The translations under genes and the position numbers were made by a program. Below the pieces are notes generated by a model. The model did not search any database. It saw nothing but the letters and a program-made list of their open reading frames with translations, and was not told the origin of the DNA. DNA of 61,649 bases, taken from positions 11,527 through 73,175 of the forward strand of contig DCHF01000042.1 of assembly GCA_002315555.1 (NCBI GenBank). Direction: 5' to 3'. The stretch is from Lachnospiraceae bacterium UBA1759. Lineage in GTDB: Bacteria; Bacillota; Clostridia; Lachnospirales; Lachnospiraceae. Below are positions 17,000-26,708 of the stretch, piece after piece; position 1 is the stretch's first letter, and each line of letters starts with the position of its first letter.

Positions 17000-19528
17000 T
17001 CAGGGCTGGGCATCGGCAGATGTATCTTCCGCGGTATTGGAAGAATCGACCGTCGGATCCGTTGAAGTCTCCGAAGATGATGAATCGGAACTCTCCGCAG
17101 GCGGTTCGGTAGCCGGTGCTACATAACGGTATACCACCAGCGTGACTTCGCTGCCCGGTTCCAGATTCGTGCCGGCTTCCGGTGACATGGACTTGACGAT
17201 CATATTGAGAACGTCCTGATCCGTGTCTTCAAAAATGACATTGACCGTGTAGCCCATCTCGGTAAGGACATTGGTCGCTTCCTCGGCACCCGCATCCACA
17301 AGTACCGGCAGGAGCGTCTCTCCGCCTCTGCAGACGGTAAGGACGATCGTTTCACCCTTCTTTACCGTGGTATCTGCTTCAAGGTCCTGTTCCATGACAA
17401 CACCCATCTCGGTTTCGGAATCGTAGACTTCCTTGATCTCAACAACAAAGCCCTTTTCCTTAAGAAGCTTTTCCGCTTCTTCCTGCGTCATACCGGTCAC
17501 GCTCGGAACCTCGACCATTTCCGGACCCTTGCTTACCACAATGCTGACAGTGGTACCGTTCTTCAGGACCGTTCCGGGTGCGTACTGCTGACTGATGATG
17601 CGGTTCGCTTCCGCGTCGTCGCTGTATTCATACGAGGTCAGACCGACATTCAGGGACTGTCCGAGAAGGATTCCGGCCGCTTCGCCGTATGTTGCACCGA
17701 TCAGGTTCGGGCAGGATACATATTCCGGTCCCGCACTGTAGATGACCTTGATGCTCTGGCCGGCTTCCACGATACCGGACGACGGTGTGATGGAAATAAT
17801 ATAATTTGCCTTGACCGTATCGCTGTTGACCTTTTCATATGTGACATCGATAACGTCTTCAAAGTTCGCCACATCGTTCTTGAAAACGGCAAGCGGTCCG
17901 TTCACATACGTGGGCTTGATCTCAAACTTATCCGTACCTGCGGACAGGACGATGACGATGGTGCTTCCCTTCTTGACGATGGTGCCTTCCTCGTAGCTCT
18001 GTCCCGCGATCATACCGATGCGGTATTCATCGGAATAGATGACCTTGGAAGAGATCTTATAAGCGAGCTCCGACTCCTGGAGAAGCTGAATGGCGGCCTG
18101 AATGCTCATGCCGGTAACATTCGGTACGATGGTATCCACTTCCGGATCAAAGGCATCCTCAGCGACCGTTTCCAGGGATATGAATTCTTCCGTAGCCACG
18201 GCCTCCGTCGTAACGGCTCCTGTTGTCGTCGCAGACGCTGTTGTCTTCTTCTTTCCGAACTTCTGCGTGCATCCGGACAGCGTCATGACGATGTACAGGA
18301 TCAGACAGATGATGATGGCACCGATCACGATGCCGACGATCATGATGATCCGGTCAAACAGGCTCTTGTCATCCTCTTTACGGTCATCCGCAAACAGGCT
18401 GCTTGCGGCACCCGCGGCACCCGTATCGTCTTCCTCGTCTTCATCCCCGTACATCGGGCGGTTTTCACCGGTCGTACCGACATACGTGGTCTTCTTCTCC
18501 GTTCCTTCCTCAAACTCGTCCTCGGAATCCCCTGAAGAACCGTCCACGATGGTAGTCGCGGTTCTGGACTCTTCCTCTTCCTCCGGATCCGAAAGGATCA
18601 TGCCGGCTGTAGCTGCTGCCGCCGCGGTCTTTGCGGAGGTCTTGAACACCTGGGTATCGCTCTTCATCAGGTTTTCCTGTTCCTGACGCTCAAAGTTGAA
18701 ATCGGGTGATGCCACCGCCACCTTCAGATCCTGAAGCAGCTCCGTGCAGTTATGGTAACGGCGCTCTCTGGACTTCTGCGTGCAGCGGAAAATGATCTGC
18801 TCAAGTGCCGTCGGGCATTCTGTATTCAGCTCACTCGGCGGGACCATCGTCTCGTTCATATGCGCAAGCGCGATCGCGATGGAGGTCTCCTTATCAAACG
18901 GGACCCGTCCGGTGATCATCTCATACATGCAGATACCCAGTGAGTAAATATCACTGCGTTCGTCGCAGATCTGGCCCTTGGCCTGCTCCGGTGCGATGTA
19001 ATGCACGGAACCGAGGGTCGCGTTATTGACGGACTTGGTCTCATCGGAAATGGTTCTTGCGATACCGAAATCCGTCACCTTGACCTTGCCGTCTCTGGAA
19101 AGGATGATGTTCTGCGGCTTGATGTCGCGATGCACGATGTGACACGCATGCGCCGCACGGAGACCGACCGCGACCTGCGCGGAAATGGCCATCGTCTCAC
19201 GGGCCGTCAGCATTCCCTTTCTGCGTACATATTCCTTCAGCGTGATGCCGTTGATGAGTTCCATGACGATATAGTACGTGGAGCCCTCATTTCCGACATC
19301 GTACACACTGATGATGTTGGGGTTGGAAAGACTGGCCGCAGCCTGTCCCTCGCTCTGGAAACGCTTGATATAATCACTGTCCTCTGTCAGGCCCTGCTTT
19401 AAGACCTTCACCGCGACTTCGCGTTTCATTTTTCTGTCACTGGCTTTATATACATCCGCCATTCCGCCGGATCCGATCTTCTCCAGGATCTCATAGCGGC
19501 CGGCGAGTACCGATCCGTTTTTAATCAT
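17000..19528 (-). CDS. prkC: PASTA-domain Ser/Thr protein kinase
   Basis: A eukaryotic-type kinase that senses peptidoglycan fragments. Kinase domain at about 10-270: glycine loop IGSGGMADVY, Lys in REVAVKVLK, catalytic HRDIKPQNI, DFGIAR and SLGICMYEMITG. An acidic, low-complexity juxtamembrane stretch follows, then one membrane segment (about 393-418) and five PASTA or PASTA-like repeats up to about residue 812, with a Ser/Thr/Glu-rich tail. The length, 842 residues, is on the long side because of the fifth repeat and linker. It overlaps the phosphatase gene by four bases, the usual kinase-phosphatase pairing. Confidence 0.96.
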   Translation of the reverse strand: MIKNGSVLAGRYEILEKIGSGGMADVYKASDRKMKREVAVKVLKQGLTEDSDYIKRFQSEGQAAASLSNPNIISVYDVGNEGSTYYIVMELINGITLKEYVRRKGMLTARETMAISAQVAVGLRAAHACHIVHRDIKPQNIILSRDGKVKVTDFGIARTISDETKSVNNATLGSVHYIAPEQAKGQICDERSDIYSLGICMYEMITGRVPFDKETSIAIALAHMNETMVPPSELNTECPTALEQIIFRCTQKSRERRYHNCTELLQDLKVAVASPDFNFERQEQENLMKSDTQVFKTSAKTAAAAATAGMILSDPEEEEESRTATTIVDGSSGDSEDEFEEGTEKKTTYVGTTGENRPMYGDEDEEDDTGAAGAASSLFADDRKEDDKSLFDRIIMIVGIVIGAIIICLILYIVMTLSGCTQKFGKKKTTASATTTGAVTTEAVATEEFISLETVAEDAFDPEVDTIVPNVTGMSIQAAIQLLQESELAYKISSKVIYSDEYRIGMIAGQSYEEGTIVKKGSTIVIVLSAGTDKFEIKPTYVNGPLAVFKNDVANFEDVIDVTYEKVNSDTVKANYIISITPSSGIVEAGQSIKVIYSAGPEYVSCPNLIGATYGEAAGILLGQSLNVGLTSYEYSDDAEANRIISQQYAPGTVLKNGTTVSIVVSKGPEMVEVPSVTGMTQEEAEKLLKEKGFVVEIKEVYDSETEMGVVMEQDLEADTTVKKGETIVLTVCRGGETLLPVLVDAGAEEATNVLTEMGYTVNVIFEDTDQDVLNMIVKSMSPEAGTNLEPGSEVTLVVYRYVAPATEPPAESSDSSSSETSTDPTVDSSNTAEDTSADAQP

Positions 19529-20268
19529 TCGTTCACCTCATCGGAGCAGTAAAGGACGACTGTAATATTGTCCTTTCCTCCGTTGTTGTTCGCAACATTT
19601 ACAAGGGACTCGACTCTCTTTTTGAGACTCAGGTCCTCATCCAGTGCGAGGCTTTTGATCACACTGTCCTCCACCATATTGGACAGACCGTCCGAACACA
19701 GTAAGAGATACCGGTTCTTATGAAGAACAAATTCAAATATATCAGGCTCCACCTCACTGTAGATGCCCACAGCGCGGGTGATAATATTCTTCTGACGCTC
19801 GTATTCCTCCGAGCCGCGTTCCATCAGACCCTTCTCCACCTGCTCCTCGACAAACGAATGATCCCGGGTGATCTGACGCATCGTGGATCCGTCCCCATCC
19901 AGGAAGTACAGGCGGCTGTCGCCGATATTCGCGATATAAACGCGGTCATTCACAATGCCCGCAGCCACAAGTGTCGTGCCCATGCCGTATGTCTTCCGTT
20001 TTTCGGAGATCTTGCGAACCTCAAGGTTCGCGGCATAGCACGCCGATTCCATGATATAAGCCGGGCTGTCGGCCGGAGCTTCGTTGACAAAGTTCGCAAA
20101 AGTCTGCACCGCCGTCTGTGAAGCGACCTCGCCCAAAAGGTGACCGCCCATGCCGTCCGCGACGATCATCAGCTGGTCAAAAATACCGACAGAGCCCTCG
20201 GAAACAAAAAAGGAATCTTCGTTATTGCGGCGGACCTTACCCGGATCTGTTTTTCCGTAAACCTTCAA
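19525..20268 (-). CDS. prpC: PP2C-family Ser/Thr phosphatase
   Basis: Removes phosphates placed by PrkC. The 247-residue protein carries the PP2C metal motifs: RRNNEDSF, VADGMGGHLLGEVAS, ANIGDSRLYFL, CSDGLSNMV and GGKDNITVVL. It overlaps rlmN upstream and prkC downstream by four bases each (ATGA). Confidence 0.96.
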   Translation of the reverse strand: MKVYGKTDPGKVRRNNEDSFFVSEGSVGIFDQLMIVADGMGGHLLGEVASQTAVQTFANFVNEAPADSPAYIMESACYAANLEVRKISEKRKTYGMGTTLVAAGIVNDRVYIANIGDSRLYFLDGDGSTMRQITRDHSFVEEQVEKGLMERGSEEYERQKNIITRAVGIYSEVEPDIFEFVLHKNRYLLLCSDGLSNMVEDSVIKSLALDEDLSLKKRVESLVNVANNNGGKDNITVVLYCSDEVNE

Positions 20269-21317
20269 ATATCCTTCTCTCCTTTCTCCCTGTCTGTGAG
20301 AACACGGCGTCTCAGCTGCCCGCAGGCACCGTCGATATCGCTTCCCATTTCTCTCCTTATTGTAACATTTATTCCGTTTTTTACAAGTAGTTTCTGGAAG
20401 GCCTCCAGGCTCTCGAACCGCGGTTTTTCGAAGTCGCGCTCGGCGATCGGGTTCACCGGGATCAGATTCACATGCGCGTTTTTCCCCTTTAAAAGACGCG
20501 AAAGCTTCTCTGCCTCCTCCGCATTGTCATTGACGCCGCGGACAACGGAATACTCATAGCTCATACGCCGTCCGGTCTTTTCGAAGTAGTAATCGCATGC
20601 CGCGAGGACCTCCGTGAGACCGTACCGGTTGGCGATGGGCATCAGTTTTTTACGGGTCTCATCGTCCGGAGCATGGAGCGAAAGCGCCAGCGTGACCGGA
20701 AGTCCTTCTCCTGCAAATGCGCGGATCTTGTCCGGCAGACCGCAGGTGGAGACCGTGATGTTTCGTGCGGACATGTTCTGTCCCTTTTCGTTTGTCACAA
20801 GCCGGAGGAACCGGACCACGTTGTCGTAGTTGTCCATCGGCTCGCCGGCGCCCATGAGGACCACGTTCGATACATGCTCACCGGTGTCGTTTTCAATGGC
20901 GTAGATCTGGTCCAGGATCTCCGACGGTTTCAGGGAACGGACCACGCCGTCGATCGTGGACGCGCAGAACCGGCATCCCATGCGGCAGCCGACCTGCGTG
21001 GAAACACAGACCGAATTGCCGTGATGATAGCGCATGAACACACTCTCGATCAGGTTGCCGTCATTTAACAGAAACAGGTATTTCCGTGTCCCGTCGATGG
21101 CACTCTCCTGCATCCGTTCCACCGTGAGATGGACGAATTCACAGTTCATCTTCAGTTTTTCACGAAGCGCAAGCGACAGATTCGTCATTTCATCAAAGGA
21201 TCCGGCTCTTTTTTCATGCAGCCAGGAAAACACCTGCGCCGCACGGAACTTCTTTTCGCCGATCTCCTCCATGAAAGCCGCCAGCTCTTCCGGATACAGG
21301 GATTTGATGTCCGTCAT
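20265..21317 (-). CDS. rlmN: 23S rRNA (adenine-C2)-methyltransferase
   Basis: A radical-SAM enzyme that methylates A2503 of 23S rRNA and A37 of some tRNAs. The 350-residue protein has the cluster motif in VGCRMGCRFCAST, SAM-binding GAGEPMDNYDNV, and the C-terminal catalytic Cys region (MGSDIDGACGQLR). The length is typical. It starts 3 bases after the rsmB stop and overlaps prpC. Confidence 0.97.
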   Translation of the reverse strand: MTDIKSLYPEELAAFMEEIGEKKFRAAQVFSWLHEKRAGSFDEMTNLSLALREKLKMNCEFVHLTVERMQESAIDGTRKYLFLLNDGNLIESVFMRYHHGNSVCVSTQVGCRMGCRFCASTIDGVVRSLKPSEILDQIYAIENDTGEHVSNVVLMGAGEPMDNYDNVVRFLRLVTNEKGQNMSARNITVSTCGLPDKIRAFAGEGLPVTLALSLHAPDDETRKKLMPIANRYGLTEVLAACDYYFEKTGRRMSYEYSVVRGVNDNAEEAEKLSRLLKGKNAHVNLIPVNPIAERDFEKPRFESLEAFQKLLVKNGINVTIRREMGSDIDGACGQLRRRVLTDREKGEKDI

Positions 21318-21320
21318 AAA

Positions 21321-22670
21321 TTACATTTTCTCCAGTCTTGCCATAAAAAAGCCGTCACAGGGATGGATGCCCGGGATCAGCTGGACGTAACCGTCCTCCG
21401 CCGTTTCCGTTCGCAGCTTTTCAGGCAGTTTCTTTTTGATGCTTACCGTGGTGAAGGCGGCGAATCGCTCTAAAAACCAGAACAGATTATCCTCATTCTC
21501 CGCGGGATTTATGGTACAGGTGGAAAAGACCATCGTGCCGCCCGGCTTTACATAGCGCTGTACATTTCGCAGGATGCTCCGCTGGATCTCCACAAGGCCG
21601 TCCATGGACGCTTCCGTCACGTGGTAGCGGATATCCGGCTTCTTGACAAGAACGCCGAGGCCCGAACAGGGAACATCGCAGATGACAAGGTCAAAGGCTT
21701 CTTCAAAATCCGCGTGGTATTCCGATGCGTCCTGCACTTCCGTGCGGATGCAGGTGAAGCCGGCGCGTTCGGCGTTTTCACGGATCAGTGCGGTCTTCTT
21801 TTCACTGACATCGCAGGAAAGGACCGTGCCCTTATTGGCCATGAGGTCCGCAGCGTGGACGGTCTTGCCGCCGGGTGCCGCACAGGTATCCAGGACGCGG
21901 AAGTCCGGGCCCGCCTTCTTAAGAAGGTCGGCGACAATATCACCGGAGACCGCGGAGCTTAAGTCCTGCACATAAAAGAGACCGTTTTTGAAGGCCGCAA
22001 GTTGCGTCAAGTCGCCGCTTGTTTTCAGGTAATAGGTATCCTTTACGATGCCGGTCGGCGCAGCCTCAGCGCCATCACAGCGAAGGCTCTCCAAAAATTC
22101 CTCTTCAGTGCATTTGGAAACGTTTCTCCGGACCGTGAGCCTTCCGCCCTCCGCGTCCGTACAGGCGATGCATATCTTCTCCGCCGTTTCCGTGTCATAC
22201 CATTCGGTCATCAGCTCATAGAGGTCTTCCGGAATGCCGGCCTTTTCACGTACGGAAAGGCCTTTTATCAAGCTTTCCTTCTCACGCGATATTTTCCTCA
22301 GGATTCCGTTCACAAAGCCCTTCAGGCCCGAAAATCCGCGTTTTACGGCGAGCTTTACCGACTCATTGACCGCAGCATAGTCCTCGGTCTCCATAAACAG
22401 GATCTGGCACGCGCCGATGTACAGGATATTCCGGACGACCGGCTTCATTTTTGGTACCGGTACCGAGGAGACCTTATTTAACACCGCATCGAGCGCGGTC
22501 TTCTTTTCCACGGTCAGGTAGGAAAGATGCTCGATGAAACGGCGGTCGCGGTCGGTAAGCTCCGGGCATCCCGACAATGCGTCGTTCACCGCATCGGACA
22601 GGAAACGGTCCGTTGAAAGCACTTCACCAATGATATTTAAAACGATTCCGCGGGTTCCCACATCAGACAT
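21321..22670 (-). CDS. rsmB: 16S rRNA (cytosine-C5)-methyltransferase
   Basis: Methylates C967 of 16S rRNA (E. coli numbering). An N-terminal NusB-like RNA-binding domain (about 1-140) precedes the Rossmann methyltransferase with VLDTCAAPGGKT, the DVPCSGLG motif IV cysteine and FSTCTINPAENE motif VI cysteine. I chose the ATG at 22670, about eight bases after a GGGGGA stretch; an in-frame ATG at 22688 has no ribosome site. Either start lies inside the end of fmt, so the genes overlap. Confidence 0.95.
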   Translation of the reverse strand: MSDVGTRGIVLNIIGEVLSTDRFLSDAVNDALSGCPELTDRDRRFIEHLSYLTVEKKTALDAVLNKVSSVPVPKMKPVVRNILYIGACQILFMETEDYAAVNESVKLAVKRGFSGLKGFVNGILRKISREKESLIKGLSVREKAGIPEDLYELMTEWYDTETAEKICIACTDAEGGRLTVRRNVSKCTEEEFLESLRCDGAEAAPTGIVKDTYYLKTSGDLTQLAAFKNGLFYVQDLSSAVSGDIVADLLKKAGPDFRVLDTCAAPGGKTVHAADLMANKGTVLSCDVSEKKTALIRENAERAGFTCIRTEVQDASEYHADFEEAFDLVICDVPCSGLGVLVKKPDIRYHVTEASMDGLVEIQRSILRNVQRYVKPGGTMVFSTCTINPAENEDNLFWFLERFAAFTTVSIKKKLPEKLRTETAEDGYVQLIPGIHPCDGFFMARLEKM

Positions 22671-23595
22671 CGAAGGTATCCCCCGCATTCACCGGATAGC
22701 CGCGAAGATAAGCATCGGTCTCCATGCGCTTTTTACCCTCCGGCTGCAGCTCGAGGATCCGTAAAGAGCCTGTTCCGCAGGCGACCGTGAAGTCGCGCTT
22801 CGTGACCTCAATGACCGTGCCGGGTTTTGCGTCCGCCGTCTTTTCAAGCGGCTCCGCCTTCCAGATCTTCAGCATTTTTCCGTTCATGTAATGATACGCG
22901 GACGGCCAGGAATTGAGTCCGCGGACCCAACGGTCGATTTCCTCCGCGCTCTTCGTGAAATCGATGAGACCCATCTTTTTATCCAACATCGACGCATAAG
23001 CGGTCGTCGTCTCTCCCTGCGGTACCGGATGAAGCGCGCCGTTTTCCGCGTCGCGAAGCACCTTGAGAAGAAGCGGTCCGCCCAGATGCGAAAGCTTCTC
23101 AAACAGGGAGTCGCCGGTCTCATCCCTGTCAAGCGGGATTTTTTCCACCGCAAGGATATCGCCGGTGTCCAGGCCCTCATCCATCTGCATGATGGTAACG
23201 CCGGTCTCCTTGTCGCCGTTTAAGACCGCCCACTGAATGGGCGCGGCGCCGCGGTACATCGGAAGCAGGGACGCATGCACGTTGATGCATCCGTACTTTG
23301 CCATTTCCAGTACCGGCTTCCTCAGGATCACGCCGTAAGCCACGACGACGATCACGTCCGGCTCAAAAGCGCAGAGTTCCTCCACACGCTCCGGCTTTCT
23401 CAGCCCCTTGGGCTGCATGACCGGAATATTATGCTTGAGCGCACACTCTTTGACGGCGGAAAAGACGATCTTTTTGCCGCGTCCCTGCTCCTTGTCGGGC
23501 TGGGTGTAGCAAGCAACGACCTCGTGGCCGGCTTCGATCAGGGCTTCCAGCGTCGGGACCGCAAAGTCCGGTGTGCCCATAAATACGATTCTCAT
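22663..23595 (-). CDS. fmt: Methionyl-tRNA formyltransferase
   Basis: Formylates initiator Met-tRNA using 10-formyl-THF. The 310-residue protein begins MRIVFMGTPDFAVP, has the folate-binding region INVHASLLPMYRGAAPIQWA with catalytic Asn and His, and DEGLDTGDIL, followed by the C-terminal tRNA-binding domain. AAGGAG precedes the ATG. It follows def, its usual partner in formyl-Met metabolism. Confidence 0.97.
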   Translation of the reverse strand: MRIVFMGTPDFAVPTLEALIEAGHEVVACYTQPDKEQGRGKKIVFSAVKECALKHNIPVMQPKGLRKPERVEELCAFEPDVIVVVAYGVILRKPVLEMAKYGCINVHASLLPMYRGAAPIQWAVLNGDKETGVTIMQMDEGLDTGDILAVEKIPLDRDETGDSLFEKLSHLGGPLLLKVLRDAENGALHPVPQGETTTAYASMLDKKMGLIDFTKSAEEIDRWVRGLNSWPSAYHYMNGKMLKIWKAEPLEKTADAKPGTVIEVTKRDFTVACGTGSLRILELQPEGKKRMETDAYLRGYPVNAGDTFDV

Positions 23596-23645
23596 TCATT
23601 ACTCCTTTATGATCCCTTTGCCTACCGCGCGGGATCCATCGACTC

Positions 23646-24182
23646 TCAGGCTTCCTGCTCCGCCTCTTCCTCACGCTTCATCAGCTCTTCGTTGGAGATG
23701 ACCGAACCTTCCACCTTGTCGGTGTACATGATGCCGTCCAGATGGTCCAGCTCATGGCAGATCGCGCGTGCCAGCAGGCCTTCCGCTTCCACCTCGTACT
23801 CTTCACCGTCGATGTCCGTGTAGCGCGCGACCACATGGCTCGGGCGGGTCACGACACCGCTCATGCCGACATAGCTTAAGCAGCCTTCGTAGCCGGTCTG
23901 CTCACCATCGGCGGAGATGATCTCCGGATTGATCATGGTAAAGCAAAGATCGTCTTCCGGGTTCGGCTCCTGACCCTCTTCCGGTTCCGGTGTGCAGTCG
24001 ATGACCACGATGCGCTTCAGAACACCGACCTGCGGCGCCGCAAGGCCCACGCCGCCGGCTTCGTACATGGTATCGTACATGTCCTCGATGAGCTGCTTGG
24101 TACGGAAGGTGATCGTCTTCACCGGCTTGCAAACCTTGGTCAGGCACTCTTCGCCTAACTGTCTTACATTTAAAATTGCCAT
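23646..24182 (-). CDS. def: Peptide deformylase
   Basis: Removes the formyl group from nascent N-terminal fMet. The 178-residue protein has all three motifs: GVGLAAPQVG, EGCLSY (metal Cys) and ICHELDHLDG (HExxH). The start is at 24182 (MAILNVRQLGEE) with GGGAGG five bases upstream; a longer frame to 24275 runs into the end of priA and has no ribosome site. It carries an acidic C-terminal tail (EEEAEQEA). Confidence 0.96.
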   Translation of the reverse strand: MAILNVRQLGEECLTKVCKPVKTITFRTKQLIEDMYDTMYEAGGVGLAAPQVGVLKRIVVIDCTPEPEEGQEPNPEDDLCFTMINPEIISADGEQTGYEGCLSYVGMSGVVTRPSHVVARYTDIDGEEYEVEAEGLLARAICHELDHLDGIMYTDKVEGSVISNEELMKREEEAEQEA

Positions 24183-24264
24183 GTTGTCCTCCCTGCCGGA
24201 ATTCCGGCTCTTTGTCCAGATGATCGGGATCCCGTTTCCCGGGCTGTATCCCATATTCGGATGT

Positions 24265-26478
24265 TTATGATTCAAATGTCATGAATATTTTTCTGTTCCC
24301 GATGATCTCCTGACCCGTTTTTTCAAGGAACCGCTTGATTTCAAGCAGTTTTGAAAGCGCCGGAGTCTTAAACCAGACCACCTGACGGTACATGTCTTTT
24401 ACTTTGTAAATGCCCGCTTCCGCAGGTCCTAAAAACAGCACGCCGGGGAATGCCCGCTTGGCCGCTTCTGTGAGTCTCTCCGCGGTCTCCGCCAGTTCCT
24501 TTTCCCACGCGCCGGAAATCGTCATTCCCATGAAATGCCCCGCCGGCGGATACTTCATCTGCCGCCGGAAGATCATCTCGCTCTTATAAAAAGCCTCGTA
24601 GTCCTGCGCGGCTGCGGCGCTGATGGCGTAATGCTCCGGATTGTAAGTCTGGACGATGCACTCGCCCTTCTTTCCGGCACGTCCCGCACGCCCTTCCGCC
24701 TGGGTGAGCAGTTCAAACGTCCGCTCCGCGCTCCGGTAATCCGGAACGTTCAGTGAAAGATCCGCGGCCAGGATGCCGACGAGCGTCACGTCCTTGAAAT
24801 CGTGTCCTTTGACGATCATCTGGGTGCCGATGAGAACATCGGCCTCGTGGTTCATAAATTTCTCCAGGATCTCCTGATGGCCGTCCTTGCCGGCTGTGGT
24901 ATCCGCGTCCATGCGCAGCGTCCGGATCTCCGGAAGCAGCGTTTTCACCATTTCCTCCACCTTTTCCGTGCCGATGCCGAACGCGCCGATGAGCGGCGAT
25001 GTGCATTTCGGGCAGGTCTTCACCATCGGACGGGTATATCCGCAGAAATGACACTGCAGCGTACCGTTTTTGTGGTAATTCATGGCAACGGAGCAATGCG
25101 GACAGGTCACGGGCTCACCGCAGGAACGGCAGGAAACCGCACCGGAATATCCGCGGCGGTTTAAGAACAGCATGATCTGTTCGTTTCGTTCCAGGCGTTC
25201 CTTCATTTTTTCCTGAAGGGCGCGGGAGAAGATCGACCGGTTGCCGGCTCGAAGCTCCTCGCGAAGATCCACCACCTGCACTTCCGGAAGTTCCGCGCCG
25301 CTTGACGCGCGGTGCAGCAGTCTGTGAAATCCGTACTCGCCGGAAAGCGCTTTTTCATAGCACTCCACAAGCGGTGTGGCGGAACCCAGCACCACCTTGG
25401 AACCGTTTTCCGAAGCGATCTTCACCGCGGTTTCCACGGTGCTGTACTTGGGCACCTGCTCCGAAAGGTAGGAGTTTTCGTGAAATTCATCGATGATGAT
25501 GAGTCCCGGGTTCGAAAACGGTGTGAACAGCGCGCTTCTAGGGCCGATCATCACCTTGATTTCCCCGCTTCGCGCTTCCTCAAAACGGGCAAAGCGCTCG
25601 CCCTTGGATACACGGGAATGGACCACGGAAACCAGTTCGCCGAAACGCGCGTAGAACCGCATAACTGTCTGATACGTGAGCGCGATCTCCGGAATCAGCA
25701 CGATGGCTTCCTTTCCGTCACGCAGCGCATCCTCGATGAGCTTTAAATACACTTCGGTCTTTCCGGAACCCGTCACACCGAATAGAAGATGCACGGTGCG
25801 GCTGTCGTTCTCAATGTTCCGGACCGCCTGTTCCTGCTCGCTGTTCAGATGAACTCCTGTGCCTTTTGAAGAATGACGCTCGATGGCTGTCAGCAGCGAT
25901 TTTTCCAGATGATCACCATCCTTGGTCCGGACCTCCACCAGCCCGTGCTCCGTGAAAAACTTCAGGTTCACCGACGTGATGTTCAGTCTGTCCCGGGCGA
26001 TGGATGCCGGCATGACCCGGTTTTCCGTAAACGCTTCCAGCAGGCGGATCCTTGCATAATGCTTTTTCCGCTGGGCTTCGGACAGGCTCTTTTCAAGTTC
26101 CTCGTCCGTCCCCGTCCACACATAATAGCGTTCTCTTCTGGGCTCGACCTTCACCTTGTTCGGCATGACCACGGAAAGCGCCTGTGTCAGCGTGCCGCCG
26201 TAGCGTTCGCGAAGCCAGATGGCCAGTGACAGAAACCTGGTTTCAAGGTCCGCCGTTTTCTCGTCCACGCTGTCAATGTCCTTGATCCGCTCGTCCGGAT
26301 ATTCCGCCGTCTCCTTGAGGCCGATGATAAAACCCTGCCTCAGTTTATTGCCGACGCCAAAGGGAATGTGTACCGGGGTGCCGATGACCGCGCGCTCAAG
26401 GAGTGCTTCCGGTATTCTGTAAGTAAATGGCCGGTCCACTTCTTTTGAACTAATGTCAATGACAACGTCCGCGTACAT
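24265..26478 (-). CDS. priA: Primosomal replication-restart helicase
   Basis: Restarts stalled replication forks. The 737-residue protein has an N-terminal 3'-DNA-end binding domain, helicase motif I GVTGSGKTEVY, DE-box IIIDEFHE (DEFH in place of the common DEEH), the zinc-binding insertion with CRSCGEPVTCPHC and CHFCG...CPKC, and motif VI QAEGRAGRAG. It is the first gene of the long operon that continues with def, fmt, rsmB, rlmN, prpC, prkC, rsgA, rpe and the foldase. Confidence 0.96.
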   Translation of the reverse strand: MYADVVIDISSKEVDRPFTYRIPEALLERAVIGTPVHIPFGVGNKLRQGFIIGLKETAEYPDERIKDIDSVDEKTADLETRFLSLAIWLRERYGGTLTQALSVVMPNKVKVEPRRERYYVWTGTDEELEKSLSEAQRKKHYARIRLLEAFTENRVMPASIARDRLNITSVNLKFFTEHGLVEVRTKDGDHLEKSLLTAIERHSSKGTGVHLNSEQEQAVRNIENDSRTVHLLFGVTGSGKTEVYLKLIEDALRDGKEAIVLIPEIALTYQTVMRFYARFGELVSVVHSRVSKGERFARFEEARSGEIKVMIGPRSALFTPFSNPGLIIIDEFHENSYLSEQVPKYSTVETAVKIASENGSKVVLGSATPLVECYEKALSGEYGFHRLLHRASSGAELPEVQVVDLREELRAGNRSIFSRALQEKMKERLERNEQIMLFLNRRGYSGAVSCRSCGEPVTCPHCSVAMNYHKNGTLQCHFCGYTRPMVKTCPKCTSPLIGAFGIGTEKVEEMVKTLLPEIRTLRMDADTTAGKDGHQEILEKFMNHEADVLIGTQMIVKGHDFKDVTLVGILAADLSLNVPDYRSAERTFELLTQAEGRAGRAGKKGECIVQTYNPEHYAISAAAAQDYEAFYKSEMIFRRQMKYPPAGHFMGMTISGAWEKELAETAERLTEAAKRAFPGVLFLGPAEAGIYKVKDMYRQVVWFKTPALSKLLEIKRFLEKTGQEIIGNRKIFMTFES

Positions 26479-26538
26479 GCTTCTCCCTTCCGGATCCTGC
26501 CGTGATTCAAAGAATCCCGGCGTACAGATCAGCGTTTC

Positions 26539-26556
26539 AAATCAATGCGCAAAATT
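26539..26556. other. Imperfect palindrome in the priA leader
   Basis: ATGCG and CGCAT flank an 8-base AT-rich centre between the -10 box and the priA start. It could be a weak operator or chance; the arms are only five bases. Confidence 0.25.
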
Positions 26557-26573
26557 ACGCATAATAACAATTA

Positions 26574-26602
26574 ATTATATCGGAAAAAGCGGGGGTTGGC
26601 AA
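26574..26602 (-). promoter_or_regulatory. Promoter of the priA operon
   Basis: Minus strand: TTGCCA, 17 bases, TATAAT, about 95 bases before priA. The rest of the 230-base gap (26603-26708) holds no convincing terminator for the transporter gene; it contains a short coding-like fragment described in the findings. Confidence 0.7.
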
Positions 26603-26708
26603 GAGTCACCGACTAAATTGTAGGGTTACACCCGCAGAAATCAGCTGATGCAGCGCTTCGCCGCGTAAATTCACCGAACACACTTCTGCTTTGAAATGTC
26701 AGTAAGTC

